This document shows, piece after piece, positions 39,854 to 49,221 of a stretch of 64,000 bases of DNA. Origin of the DNA: Rhynchopus sp. YZ270_cl-10 (Eukaryota; Euglenozoa; Diplonemea; Diplonemida; Diplonemidae); assembly GCA_964035575.1 (NCBI GenBank), contig OZ037880.1:1116001-1180000 (forward strand), written 5' to 3'. Each line of letters starts with the position of its first letter. Within the stretch, counting starts at the first letter, position 1. The notes beneath the pieces were generated by a model. It made no database searches and was not told the DNA's origin. It saw nothing but the letters and a program-made list of their open reading frames with translations. Made by a program: the position numbers and the translations under genes.

Positions 39854-42313
39854 ATGCACCTCTCGCTTGGCTCTTCAGGTGGAGTATGGGAGCCTCATTG
39901 GACTGCATGCAGCGGGTTTGCTGTTACAAAGGATAGTTACCGTTATCTTCTGGTTCTCCATAACTTCCATAGCGGAGCCTTCATTCTACGCGCCGCAAGC
40001 GTCAGCGATACTGGAGAATGGGAGTTTACAGACCTCGAAGGGTGGACCGAAAAGGCAGGTTTCTCTCACATCACCAGCGTGCAGCATCCGCTATCACCGA
40101 CAGATCTTTGTGGTGCGCAGGCAGGAGGGTATATCTTTGCTTACAACAAAACTTCCCGACGGTTCAAATTGATTGAAATCACCGAATCTGGCGAAGCGAA
40201 GGCGCTACGTAAAGGAACCCTGGTTTCTACATGGGATTGCATTACGTCATTTGCGAGGCCGGATAACGGGCATTTGTTTGTATTGTTGTATGCAGCGGAG
40301 AGTGGGGCGTTTTCGACCTTTTCGATACCGGAGTTGACGTTAACGAATTCTGGGCATTTCTCCAAGGGGTGGACCGACATAATCTCCAAAATTCCTGCAC
40401 CAAATCGATGGAAATCACCTTTCGATGCGGACCAGACTGCAGAGGACACCCTCCGTCCTTTCCGATTCCGCTTCTTTTGTTACTCCTCTGTCACCGGAGT
40501 GACCGCCTTTGAATCAGTAAACATCGCTAGCAAACGAGAGGCAAGAGTAAAATCACCAACACCAGCCCCTCCAGACACCCCAAAAGGACCGAAACCGAGA
40601 CCCAAACAGAAGGTATCGTATGAAAGGAGAAAGCCAAACTGTATGGCTATTTCAGTAGATGTAGGGGGAAAATCGTGCTGTCTGTTGTATAAGCATACTC
40701 CATCGGAGGGGGGTGGGGCATCAGGGGTACCCCAGGACCTTCTTAGAACTCAGTCAGGAACGACTATTAAGGATGCAAAAGATGTGCTGCTTCTCCAAAA
40801 GCGGATTCGTTGCCACCGAGAGGCCTGGACGGCGATAGAGGCCCTTCCGATTCTCCCTGTTGTCAATGCGATTCAGTGGCGGCATCTATTGTGCTACAGC
40901 GCTGCCACCGGGGCATGGTGGGTTTGTGCAATATGCGCGCCAGCCCCGGTCAAATCCCTTTTGTCAAAGAAGCGTTCTCCGACACATGATGCATCACAAC
41001 GGGAACGTCTTTTTTCGAAATATATGACGTCGCCTAGCTGGGAGGCAGAAGAATCGTATCGTTATGTATCGCAGACGCAATGGCCCGGATGGGCGGGCAC
41101 ACCATTGGTTCCAGCTCCACCCGCACCCCCACCACCTGCCCGACCCGAATTGGTTGTATCCAAAAGCGTTGTCCTCAAGCTTGACGACGGCTCCTCCGTT
41201 GCATTGGTTCCTAAGAGGAAGCTTAGTGTACGTCCTTCTACTGCACCTTCACGCCCTTCAGAGGCTTCTTCTTCTTCACCTCCTTTACGCCCTGCAAGGA
41301 TTAATTGGGATCGTCCTTGGTTGACTACAGAGAAAGGACATTTTGGTGATTCTGGTGCTTCAACATTGGAGGAGAGGGCCGTGCGGTTGGAGATCGAGGA
41401 GAACGCGAATGAACCCGAAGAAGGGGAAGAGGGGGTGAGCAGAGAGAGCAGCGACTACTCTGTGCATAGCAGTGCTTCCGGGGGTGTGGCGCTACGGGGA
41501 GGCCGTGATGCGGAGACGCAAGGTGTGCTTGCAGTGCTCAAGGCATTGTCGAAGGAACCCTTTTATGCGTCTAATCGCTACGCAGAAAATGCCTTCAGCT
41601 CTCTCATGCACGGTGCAGATGCACCAGAGCCTGCCCCCATCCGGGATAGCGCCCAGAAGCTGTGGTCTTCTGTATGGTGTCACCGAGAGGACCCTCCACT
41701 TCCTGGCACCAAATCGCATCAACTCGAGACCTTCGTTGAACGTACCTTAGCGAAATCCAGAAAATCAGGAAAACCCCCTACCGAAGAACGTCTTGAACGC
41801 CTCGCAACCCCTGTCGACAATGATGCCTATAGACGACGTGAACTCCGTCGCATGGACGGAATTGTCAAGCGAACCGCCGGATCTGACAGAAGATACTCCC
41901 GAGTATGCACAGAAGGGAAAGTCATGCAAAGACTATACGATGAGCACGCAAGACGTCAAATTTCCCTTCAAAAACTGAGAGACCAACCTCCAGGGCCACA
42001 TCCGCCTGCCTCAAAACCGTTGCCCCTAGCTGATATTGTGGACCACCTCTTCACGAGCCAGGTGCAGAGAAAGGAGGACACTCTCAGACGTGTTCACGAG
42101 CTCTACATGCCGCAGGAGCACTCTCGCAAAAACACTCCTTCTCGCCAAGAGGAAGGTGTGCAGCGGCTCTATGAAGCCGAGGTCAGAAAGATTGAGGCAA
42201 GGGAGGAGGCAGTGAAGTGCATGCTCGCAGAGCCTCTGGCACCGACTAAAGTGCTGCAGGAGGCGGAGGTGGCGGAGCTGGTGTCGAGATTGCACCAGAC
42301 ACGACCATTGTGA
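39854..42313 (+). CDS. Large protein of unknown function with C-terminal helical repeats
   Basis: 819 residues, single exon. Residues 1-200 are rich in short hydrophobic strands with Trp and Gly turns (YRYLLVLHNFHSGAFILRAA, GGYIFAYN, GHLFVLLYAAESGAF) and look like part of a beta-propeller. A Pro/Lys-rich linker (235-260), a second strand-rich part and a long disordered Pro/Ser region (410-560) follow. The last 170 residues contain repeated helices of the type VMQRLYDEHARRQ, IVDHLFTSQVQRKEDTL, VQRLYEAEVRKIEAREEA and LVSRLHQ. The repeat V/I-x-x-L-Y/F-x(5)-R/Q-K resembles large flagellar or cytoskeletal proteins of kinetoplastids, but I would not name a function. CCATTTGCAG at 39811-39820 is a good candidate acceptor. 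Confidence 0.7.
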   Translation: MHLSLGSSGGVWEPHWTACSGFAVTKDSYRYLLVLHNFHSGAFILRAASVSDTGEWEFTDLEGWTEKAGFSHITSVQHPLSPTDLCGAQAGGYIFAYNKTSRRFKLIEITESGEAKALRKGTLVSTWDCITSFARPDNGHLFVLLYAAESGAFSTFSIPELTLTNSGHFSKGWTDIISKIPAPNRWKSPFDADQTAEDTLRPFRFRFFCYSSVTGVTAFESVNIASKREARVKSPTPAPPDTPKGPKPRPKQKVSYERRKPNCMAISVDVGGKSCCLLYKHTPSEGGGASGVPQDLLRTQSGTTIKDAKDVLLLQKRIRCHREAWTAIEALPILPVVNAIQWRHLLCYSAATGAWWVCAICAPAPVKSLLSKKRSPTHDASQRERLFSKYMTSPSWEAEESYRYVSQTQWPGWAGTPLVPAPPAPPPPARPELVVSKSVVLKLDDGSSVALVPKRKLSVRPSTAPSRPSEASSSSPPLRPARINWDRPWLTTEKGHFGDSGASTLEERAVRLEIEENANEPEEGEEGVSRESSDYSVHSSASGGVALRGGRDAETQGVLAVLKALSKEPFYASNRYAENAFSSLMHGADAPEPAPIRDSAQKLWSSVWCHREDPPLPGTKSHQLETFVERTLAKSRKSGKPPTEERLERLATPVDNDAYRRRELRRMDGIVKRTAGSDRRYSRVCTEGKVMQRLYDEHARRQISLQKLRDQPPGPHPPASKPLPLADIVDHLFTSQVQRKEDTLRRVHELYMPQEHSRKNTPSRQEEGVQRLYEAEVRKIEAREEAVKCMLAEPLAPTKVLQEAEVAELVSRLHQTRPL

Positions 42314-42762
42314 TATTTGGCATATTTTTTAGACTTATAAAGTTTATAAACTAAGCACAGAGGCTTAGGTTTATAAACTTTCCTTTTTATGGAGCTTTTC
42401 TCGTTGTTTGATGTGGTTTTTGTCAATACAAATACAAAAAATGCTCGCTTTTGATGAGATGCCATGTCGATGGCTTCGTTTTTGATGTGTGTATTTACGG
42501 TGTGTATTTTCTCCCTCCCCTCATATGTTTATGCATCACCCACCCTCCTATTCCACCATTTACATGGTGTGCGAGACATAAAAAAAGGGGAGATCTTCTG
42601 GGAATGCAAACCCTTTTATTGTGCTATTTTTATCAAAACGCACACAACACAAAAAGCACATTACCACACCACTCTAACAAAACACTCTTTGTTTCTCCCC
42701 CCTCCCTCCCTCCTCCCTCCCCACCACCACCACCAGACATCCCACCAGGGGAGGTGGGTATC
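42314..42762 (+). other. Intergenic before the calpain-like gene
   Basis: Carries hairpin copy 13 and then a strong pyrimidine tract (42680-42735, CCTCCC and CACCAC runs) ending in CACCAG at 42731-42736, 26 bases before the ATG. Confidence 0.5.
42338..42380 (+). repeat. Dispersed hairpin copy 13, long perfect form
   Basis: AAAGTTTATAAACTAAGC, loop ACAGAG, GCTTAGGTTTATAAACTTT. Here the outer arm is GTTTATAAAC rather than AAGGTGA, giving an 18-bp stem with a single bulged base. It begins 25 bases after the upstream stop codon. Confidence 0.75.
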
Positions 42763-45700
42763 ATGAGGCGCCGTCCAGGTGCATCGACGCAGTCCAACCT
42801 TTCACAGGATGAGCTGCGGGTGCTGTCACGTGTAGATTTCCACCACCCCGTGGACGTGACGACCGGGGCAGGAGTACGTCGTGGGTATGCACTCTCTGTG
42901 TGCAAAGAGCGGGTTCGCTTTGAGCAGGGTGGGGATGTGCTGGAGGTGCCGATGCATGCGCTAGGCGACGTGACGTACGACCACAGCAACGACACCGTGC
43001 GCTTTGAAGGAACCGACATCTCCGTGGCCTCGCACGACCGCGCGACCACCAGCGCGGTCCGCCGCATCATCCTTGCACTCAAGGACAACGAAATCGCACC
43101 GCCACGCACCAACACCGAACGCCACCACGCCTACCCCCTCCCGGCAGCCTCCCCTGCCCGCGAGGACGCGCAAGACTGGCACCTCCACGACAGCCCCACC
43201 GTTCCAACACGCTCCCTCGAGAGACAACCCTCCCCTCTCACATACGACTACAACACCAACACCAACCCCTCTGGCGCAGTGTCACCTCTCGCCGCAACGG
43301 GGACCGGCCCTGGCGGCGGCTCCTCCATGGTGCGGAAGGCACCTCGCGCAGTCTCCACGCTGACAGCAAGCGGAGCAGGTGGAGGTGGAGGAGGAGGTGC
43401 CGCAGCAACGAATGGTAGGGGGTACGGCGCGCCGGTAGCGCCACCCACCGCAGCGCAGCCACTCAGCCTGCAGGCAGCCCCTCCGCAGTACCAAAGGGAG
43501 AGCACCGCTGCGTCTCTCGGAAGAGAGCCGAGCGCTTTGGGGATCACACCGGTGCAGAGCTATGGGGGTGAAACGAATGTCTCGGTTCCTCCTGTTGCCA
43601 CCCTGGCGTCGAGCCTTGCGCCTCGCAGTGCAGTGACCCTCAATGCAGTCCCCAGCGTGGTGGCAGCAAGCGAAGAGACATCCCACACTATGCTCCCCGC
43701 ACACCGCAACGCATCCTCTGTACAGCCCTACACAGCGCCGTCCGGCGGCCGCTCCTCACCTCCCGCCCCTCTCTTCAGCGGTGCCAGCGACCCTGCCCCG
43801 CTCTCCCTCAAACCCAAACCAAAGGGCAAGGCAAAGGGGTACCCCCCATCCACCGCATCACATTGGGTCGTCGCTGGGGCACTCCCACCTCCTTCAAAAA
43901 ACCCTTTTGAATATTTTGGACCATTAGCAGATTCAGGGCGACAGGGCTCTCACACCAGCGGGGTCTGCGCAGGAGTGAAGGTGGTCGATTTGGTCAGCGA
44001 GCCTGCAAGCGAGAAAGGAAAGCTTCTTATGCTGCTTGGCGAAGACGTTGCAGGCAACACTGCAGTAGCAGTATACAATGGACACCCAGAGGTCGAACTC
44101 TACATAGAAACATGGGTAACAAATGAAATCCGTGCCGCCCCCGGAGTAGAACGTTCTGTACACCCACAGTACCAAGCCCCAGTGTATTGCATCGTCATTC
44201 ACCCCGGTGATACCAAAGAATTCATTTGTGGCCCAATGAAGACAGAACCACAACCTGGGTGGAAGACGCAACCCCTCTCGGACACTGCCTTTGCGAAGAG
44301 GAGGAAGGACCGGGAGGCGGTGGTGTTTGAGGACTACCAACGGTTGCAGCAGGTTGTGGACCGGGAGGCGTCCGAGGTGGCTGTTCTGGAGGAGGCTGTT
44401 CGGAGGCGGGTTCCCTTTGTGGATCTGTGGTTTCTCCCGCAGCCGAGCAGTCTCGTTAAACCCTTTGAAAATGCAGCAGCTAACCCTAACGCACCACACC
44501 AATACGCAGACATCGATGCATGGGGGAGACCTGCGGTGTACCTCCCGCCAGGACAAACCGGGCAGCTCTTCATCTCAAAGGCACAGCCGAATGATATTGA
44601 TATGGGGTTCTTCGGCAATGCGTGGCTCCCCTGCTGTCTCGCAGCGTTGGCAGAACTGTCGGATGGGATTGAGGCTGGGGCTGGCGCTCTGTTCGCGCCC
44701 TCAACATCGGCCCCATTCAGCCCGCTCCACGCAATCTTCTGGAAGCACAAAGCAGAGTACGCAGAGATGGGTGCCTACCGTGTCGTGCTGTCAAAGGACG
44801 GCTGGTGGCGTGAGGCTGCGATTGACAACTACCTGCCGCTCATCCGCTACCCCAAAAGGAGTCTTCTTGACATTCCCGCCTTTGCGCACAACATCACCCA
44901 GCCAAGGGAGGTCTGGGCGTCGCTTGTCGAAAAGGCCTATGCACGGATGTGTGGCAGCTACGCTGCAATCAGTACCGGATACTTCCACGAAGGTCTCATG
45001 GACTTAAGTGGGTTCCCTGCAGAACGGATTCGGTGGAACGAAACGAAGGACACCACGTTGTTTGAGGATTTGAAGCGGTGGTGTGACGAGAAGAACCTGG
45101 TTGTGATGCATACCCCTAACCCTGGCACGTCCCCTGAGGACCAGGAAAAGGAGAAGACATACGCACAGAACGGCCTCATGCTGGGCTATGCCTACGCAGT
45201 GTTGGACGTCAGCATCGCAGACGGACACAAGCTGGTGCGCATCCGCAACCCATGGCCCAGTGGTGGTACCTGGGGAGGCAGATGGGCGGCCGAATCTAAG
45301 GCGTGGACGACGTGCCCTAACGTCACCAACCACGTAGGTTATACTGGAGAAAACGACGGTTCCGTGTGGCTTGCATGGCCAGAGGTGATAGATTGGTTCG
45401 CAGGAGGTGCCGTGATGCACTACCTCAGGGACGCAGGAGAGGTGCGTCTCGCACTCCCGTTCCAGCCGTCCAGCCCCGCCTTCGTGTGTGAATTGCAAGT
45501 GAAGACCCCGACCCGTGCATACATCGGTGTGCACCTGAAGGACCAAAAGGGACGTCCCACACCGCAGCCATACGGCTGTATTAACATCACGATCCTGCAA
45601 AACACAGAGCCATACGAGACGTGCCAGTGGCAGCGTCTGCAGGAGGATTATGAGTGGGGGTCGAAGGACTTCCTCGGGGTGTACGACTTCGTTCCTGAGG

Positions 45701-46167
45701 TGTGTATTCTTTATGAAACTGACAAAAAAACAACAACGAAAACACCACACAGGAGGGCTCCTACCTGATCTGTGTGCACGACTACGACGGCGGCGCTGAG
45801 GGGGGGAAGATCACTGAGGATGTGGTATGCATTCAAAAATGTTTTTTTGGACCAACAAAACACCAAACCACAGGTCCTATCAATGCATTACACACCTATG
45901 CGGGATGACGGACCCTCCGTAGAAGGCACTCTGTCAATTAAGGTACATTTCATTTGGGGAAAGGTGCAGGCAACAAGCCAAACACACACACACACCACCA
46001 CCACACAACTACAGGAGGCTGCCCCTGTCATTGAAGCAATTCGGTACAACCCAGTCTTCATCCGCGATAAGCTGCAACCAGTAGAAGCATTTGCACAGGT
46101 CCGAAGACACATTTCGTCTCAGCACCAACCCACCCAGCATCAAGTGAACACCACTATCCAGCTGTAG
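42763..46167 (+). CDS. Calpain-like protein, probably without protease activity
   Basis: Exons 42763..45699, 45753..45824, 45874..45942 and 46015..46167; 1076 residues; three short introns (53, 49 and 72 bases) at the 3' end. Residues 20-110 may form a small beta domain; 110-390 is Ala/Pro/Ser/Gly-rich disorder. About 400-500 resembles the DUF1935-type domain of kinetoplastid calpains (LLMLLGEDVAGNTAVAVYN...CIVIHPGDTKEFICGPM). The calpain core spans about 560-870: GNAWLPCCLAALAELS, YRVVLSKDGWWREAAIDNYLPL, LVEKAYARMCGSYAAISTGY, LGYAYAVLDV, LVRIRNPWPSGGTWGGRW. The active Cys position does not fit (GDCW is GNAW) and the active His is Tyr (GHAY is GYAY), while the Asn of RNPW is kept. A C2-like domain III follows. 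Such proteins are usually membrane- or cytoskeleton-associated scaffolds in kinetoplastids. Confidence 0.88.
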
Positions 46168-46569
46168 CACCTCACACACACACACACGCCCCATCTCAGA
46201 GGTGCATTGCGAGTTTCCCATGGACGGAGCGTTTTTTTTTTTGGGGGGGTTTTAAAAATATCTGTATTTAGTCGAGTTTAGATAACCGCACAAACGGGGA
46301 ATAGGGTATGGGTGGGGGCTTTGGGGAGGTAAAAACCACTAGAGTACTGTTGAATGTTTCTTTCTTTTAGATGTGTGCGCTCCTAAGGCACATTCATCTC
46401 AGTTTTGTCCATCTTTTTTTGCCAAATTGACGTCCGTGTAGAGACACCTGTGGAAATCCACACAGCGTGTTTATTTTATTTTATTTTTTAGATTCTCCTT
46501 CCCACTCCCTCAGTCTTTTTTTCTGATGAAATATGTCTTTCCCTGGGCTGTTTCATCTTTCCTCTTTTG

Positions 46570-46694
46570 TAGCACACATCAGATGTAAACCACGAAATGG
46601 ATGTAGGACTGCATGGTTGGGGTGTCCACCCCCCACACCCGGTCATACCAAAGGTACACTGTTTGCAAGCGGGCTGTTGTATTTCAAGTCAAAT
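46570..46694 (+). repeat. GGTACACTG dispersed repeat, longest copy
   Basis: CAGATGTAAACCACGAAATGG, ATGTAGGACTGCATGGTTGG, GGTGTCCACC, CGGTCATACCAAAGGTACAC, TGTTTGCAAGCGGGC, then GTATTTCAAGTCAAATTTT. It serves as reference for the family (13923, 17684, 33931, 34339). Confidence 0.75.
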
Positions 46695-47178
46695 TTTCGT
46701 TTTGTTTTAACGATAATAAATCATAGGCACGCGAGACACATTTATCTTTCAAGGGTTTCTTATGCATGGGTCAAGCAGAGACGTGATCTATCTCACACTC
46801 TTAGTTGATAGGAAGTGGGTGTAGTGTCAATACACAGCTGCGTTTGATTTTTTTATTTTTATTTTTTTGCCTCACTTAAAAAACCCCTCGCACGCACACA
46901 CACCGCTCTCTTCAGAATAATACCACTAAGCAATGACAACATTTTTTTGAAAACCAGAGTCACATTGTGATTGTCTAATGTTTAGGCAGGAAAAAGCTGG
47001 TTGGAAAAGGGGGGGGAAAAAAATATGTGAACCAGAGAGAAGGAAGGATGAGGAGGAATGGGTGCTAGCCGCACGCTACTCCCTCCTGTGGAGCACAGCA
47101 TATGTCATGTGACAGTATTGTGCTTTGCGTCCTCTCTCTCTCTGAGACATATCGTGTTCGTCGAAGGTCTATTTTTGT

Positions 47179-47222
47179 AAAGGTAACTAAGCACAGAGAG
47201 GCTATAGATTCATCCTATAAAC
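47179..47222 (+). repeat. Dispersed sense-strand hairpin, copy 14
   Basis: AAAGGTAACTAAGCACAGAG, AGGCTATAGATTCATCCTAT, AAACG. Right inner arm altered (GCTATAG). Confidence 0.6.
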
Positions 47223-47258
47223 GTTTCTTTCTCTCTTATTTTTTTGAGTCACATCCTC

Positions 47259-48186
47259 CAGGCTGTATCCTAATCTGGATTCTGGGACACGTTTTTTCGG
47301 CCCGTTTTCAACCTTTTTTTTTTTTTTCTGGGTTCTGGGACACGCTTTTTTTTTTTTTTTCCGCTTTTTTTTTTTTTTTTTTTCGTGGTACGTGGCGATT
47401 TTTTTAGCCAAAAGAAAGAAAAAAATCGGCCGGCAATAAATTTCCTTCCAGGATATGCACCTGGGAACTGGGTTGCATCCTGTACCTTAATTTTTTTTGC
47501 CTGCGGCGCCATTTTTCCTTTTTTGCTCCGCAAAAAGGGTTCGTTGAGTGACTTGTATCAATAGCTATATTCGTACACCGTACTCTAATTTTTTTTCGCC
47601 TGCGGCGCCATAAAAAAAATGCAGTTCCCTATCAGGGGTCGCGCTGGATTACTACCGACTACCGTAGATTTTGGTGATTTTGCTCGGTACGTTTTTCCTT
47701 ACTAAAACCAGAGAATCTCATATTTCATAGTAAGGGTGCGTTAGAGTGTTTTTACACGCACATGCGACCTCACCGAGCAATCGGCTCGCGCAATCAAAAG
47801 AAGGCAGGGAAAAGGGAAAAGAAAAAGGCAAAAGTTGGGTACCGTGCGCCTGCGGCGCTCCCTGTTCCCAGTCAAAACACCACAATTTCATGGTTCTCAG
47901 CCTGAAAATGACTATTGTTTACGAGTATGGGTTCATATTTTGCGGAAATTTAAATCACCAAAATTTTGTACATATGAGCGGAGATGCCCCGCCAACGTAC
48001 GGGGCCGAAAGCTCGGAATGAGTTTACCGGGCCACATATGAGCGGAGATGCCCCGCCAACGTGCGGGGCCGAAAGCTCGGAATGGGTTTTTTTTTGTCTT
48101 TTTTTTTTTTTTTTTTTGGGAAAAAAAATTCTGGGACACGACGGGTCCGAAAATGGTGGTTTTTTCCCGACTTAGGATACAGCCTG
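47259..48186. mobile_element. 884-bp TIR element family, copy 2 (928 bp)
   Basis: Same ends as 17970-18853 (CAGGCTGTATCCTAA / TTAGGATACAGCCTG), with its own exact 6-bp duplication ATCCTC (47253-47258 and 48187-48192), so the two copies inserted independently. The interiors are nearly identical apart from homopolymer lengths, a missing 19-base-scale segment near the CAGGCAATAAATTTCC repeat, and a tandem duplication of the GC-rich two-stem module (47969-48085) that adds about 60 bases. Confidence 0.88.
47969..48085 (+). repeat. GC-rich two-stem module, tandem pair
   Basis: ACATATGAGCGGAGATGCCC...GGCCGAAAGCTCGGAATG occurs twice, separated by AGTTTACCGGGCC. The first unit has GTACGGGG where the second and all other copies have GTGCGGGG, breaking one base pair. 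Confidence 0.8.
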
Positions 48187-48192
48187 ATCCTC

Positions 48193-48783
48193 CTCCCCAG
48201 TTTCATAACACCACTCCCCCCACTACCCACCTCCCCTCCCCACTTACAAAAAAAAAGTAATGACTCCCCTCTCTCTTTGTTCCCTATTTTCCGTATTGTA
48301 CGAGTAGAATCGATTACAAATACATCAGAATACATACCGCCGGGTGCGTTCCTGAGCGTGACCCGGAGCTCGTCAATATCTTCCCCACGGTGCGAGTCCC
48401 ACCGCGGGCACCACCACCACGTGTGCACCCTCGTCTCAATCGCAATGTCGCAGTACCTGCACAACGACGACACGTCTTTTCCCCATTCCTGCAAATGCAC
48501 ACCCACCACCGTCGAGCCTGACAGAGTGCCCCGAATTCTTCTTCGTCTGCGCGGTGAGAGTGAGGCGGCTCACCTCAACACTGTCCTTTCTTTCACCATC
48601 TGCGGTGAGGCTGTTGCGTACATGACTTGCTCAACTGCGTCGACTGTGTTGTCAAATGCGGTGAGAGTTCCTGTTCTTTGGTACTCCATCTTGGCTTTTT
48701 TCGAGGGTGGTGACACCCTCGAGCCACTGCTGCTCGAGTCGATCCGGGCCTTGGTAATAGTTGATAGATACGTGTGGTCTTGA
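48193..48783 (-). pseudogene. LINE reverse-transcriptase C-terminal remnant
   Basis: On the minus strand one frame reads, from about 48750 down, ARIDSSSSGSRVSPPSKKAK...EYQRTGTLTAFDNTVDAVEQ and, after a TGA near 48571, RRRRRIRGTLSGSTVVGVHL, WGKDVSSLCRYCDIAIETRV and HTWWWCPRWDSHRGEDIDEL. The segment LCRYC...ETRVH...CPRW matches the C-terminal CxxC-x(4)-ETxxH-x(4)-C zinc-binding region of non-LTR retrotransposon reverse transcriptases, with the following R. No RT core or endonuclease is seen, so it is a 5'-lost and degraded copy. It abuts the TIR element duplication at 48187-48192. It is the only minus-strand coding signal I support. Confidence 0.45.
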
Positions 48784-48988
48784 TGTGGTTTGTGGTGTTT
48801 TCTATGTAGGGGTACTGTGGAGGAGGGGGTTTTGGATTTCGCAGACAGACTGCTGCTAGCACTAAATGCGTTGGGGCGAGGACGTTGTATGACTATTTTA
48901 TCTTACAAAACCCTGGGATGTTTTTGAAGAAGAAAAAATCGAACAAAACTCCTCACGTTTTCGTACTCCGTGAGACACAACAACATAC
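48784..48988 (+). other. Short intergenic stretch, nothing recognised
   Basis: No repeat or gene was matched in this stretch. Confidence 0.3.
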
Positions 48989-49048
48989 TACACCCTCTAT
49001 CAGCTCAGTAGAGCATTCATCTATGCCAACGATACTAGATTCGCCCCT
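48989..49048 (+). repeat. tRNA-like sequence A (SINE head or tRNA relic)
   Basis: TACACCCTCTATCAGCTCAG, then TAGAGCATTCATCTATGCCA and ACGATACTAGATTCGCCCC. The TCAGCTCAGTAGAGC part resembles a D arm/A box, and AGATTCG-CCC a worn T arm/B box. No intact acceptor stem, so not a functional tRNA. It aligns with sequence B, 157 bases downstream. Confidence 0.45.
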
Positions 49049-49144
49049 AACCAACACATTTCCGTTTCCCTATTATACTCCACGCAAAATCCATTTCCAA
49101 ATACACCACCCCACCCCATTTTTTCCAGACACAATACACCATTA

Positions 49145-49202
49145 TACACCCTCTGTAGCTCAGTTCAGAGCATTGGTCTCAGCCAACGGTAGATTTGAGC
49201 AA
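49145..49202 (+). repeat. tRNA-like sequence B
   Basis: TACACCCTCTGTAGCTCAGT, TCAGAGCATTGGTCTCAGCC, AACGGTAGATTTGAGC. TAGCTCAGTTCAGAGCATTGGT closely resembles the D arm and anticodon-stem entry of elongator tRNAs; the T arm is lost. It ends 19 bases before the ATG of the coiled-coil gene and includes its candidate acceptor (CTCAG at 49178-49182). Confidence 0.5.
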
Positions 49203-49221
49203 CAATACAGCACATCTCATT

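Larger units (their letters stand above)
46168..47258 (+). other. Intergenic with repeats
   Basis: Includes a worn GTGCGCTCCTAAGGCAC hairpin (about 46370-46400), TGTGGAAATCCACAC (about 46450, a short perfect stem also related to 27628), a GGTACACTG repeat (46570-46694) and a sense hairpin (47179). No gene seen. Confidence 0.45.

Noticed and set aside
48061-48783. A 240-codon + frame over the LINE remnant.
   Set aside because: It runs through the TIR element end and poly-T. The minus strand has the recognisable zinc-binding pattern, so this is the shadow.
49145-49202. A functional tRNA gene.
   Set aside because: No acceptor stem and no intact T arm; the anticodon loop is the wrong size.
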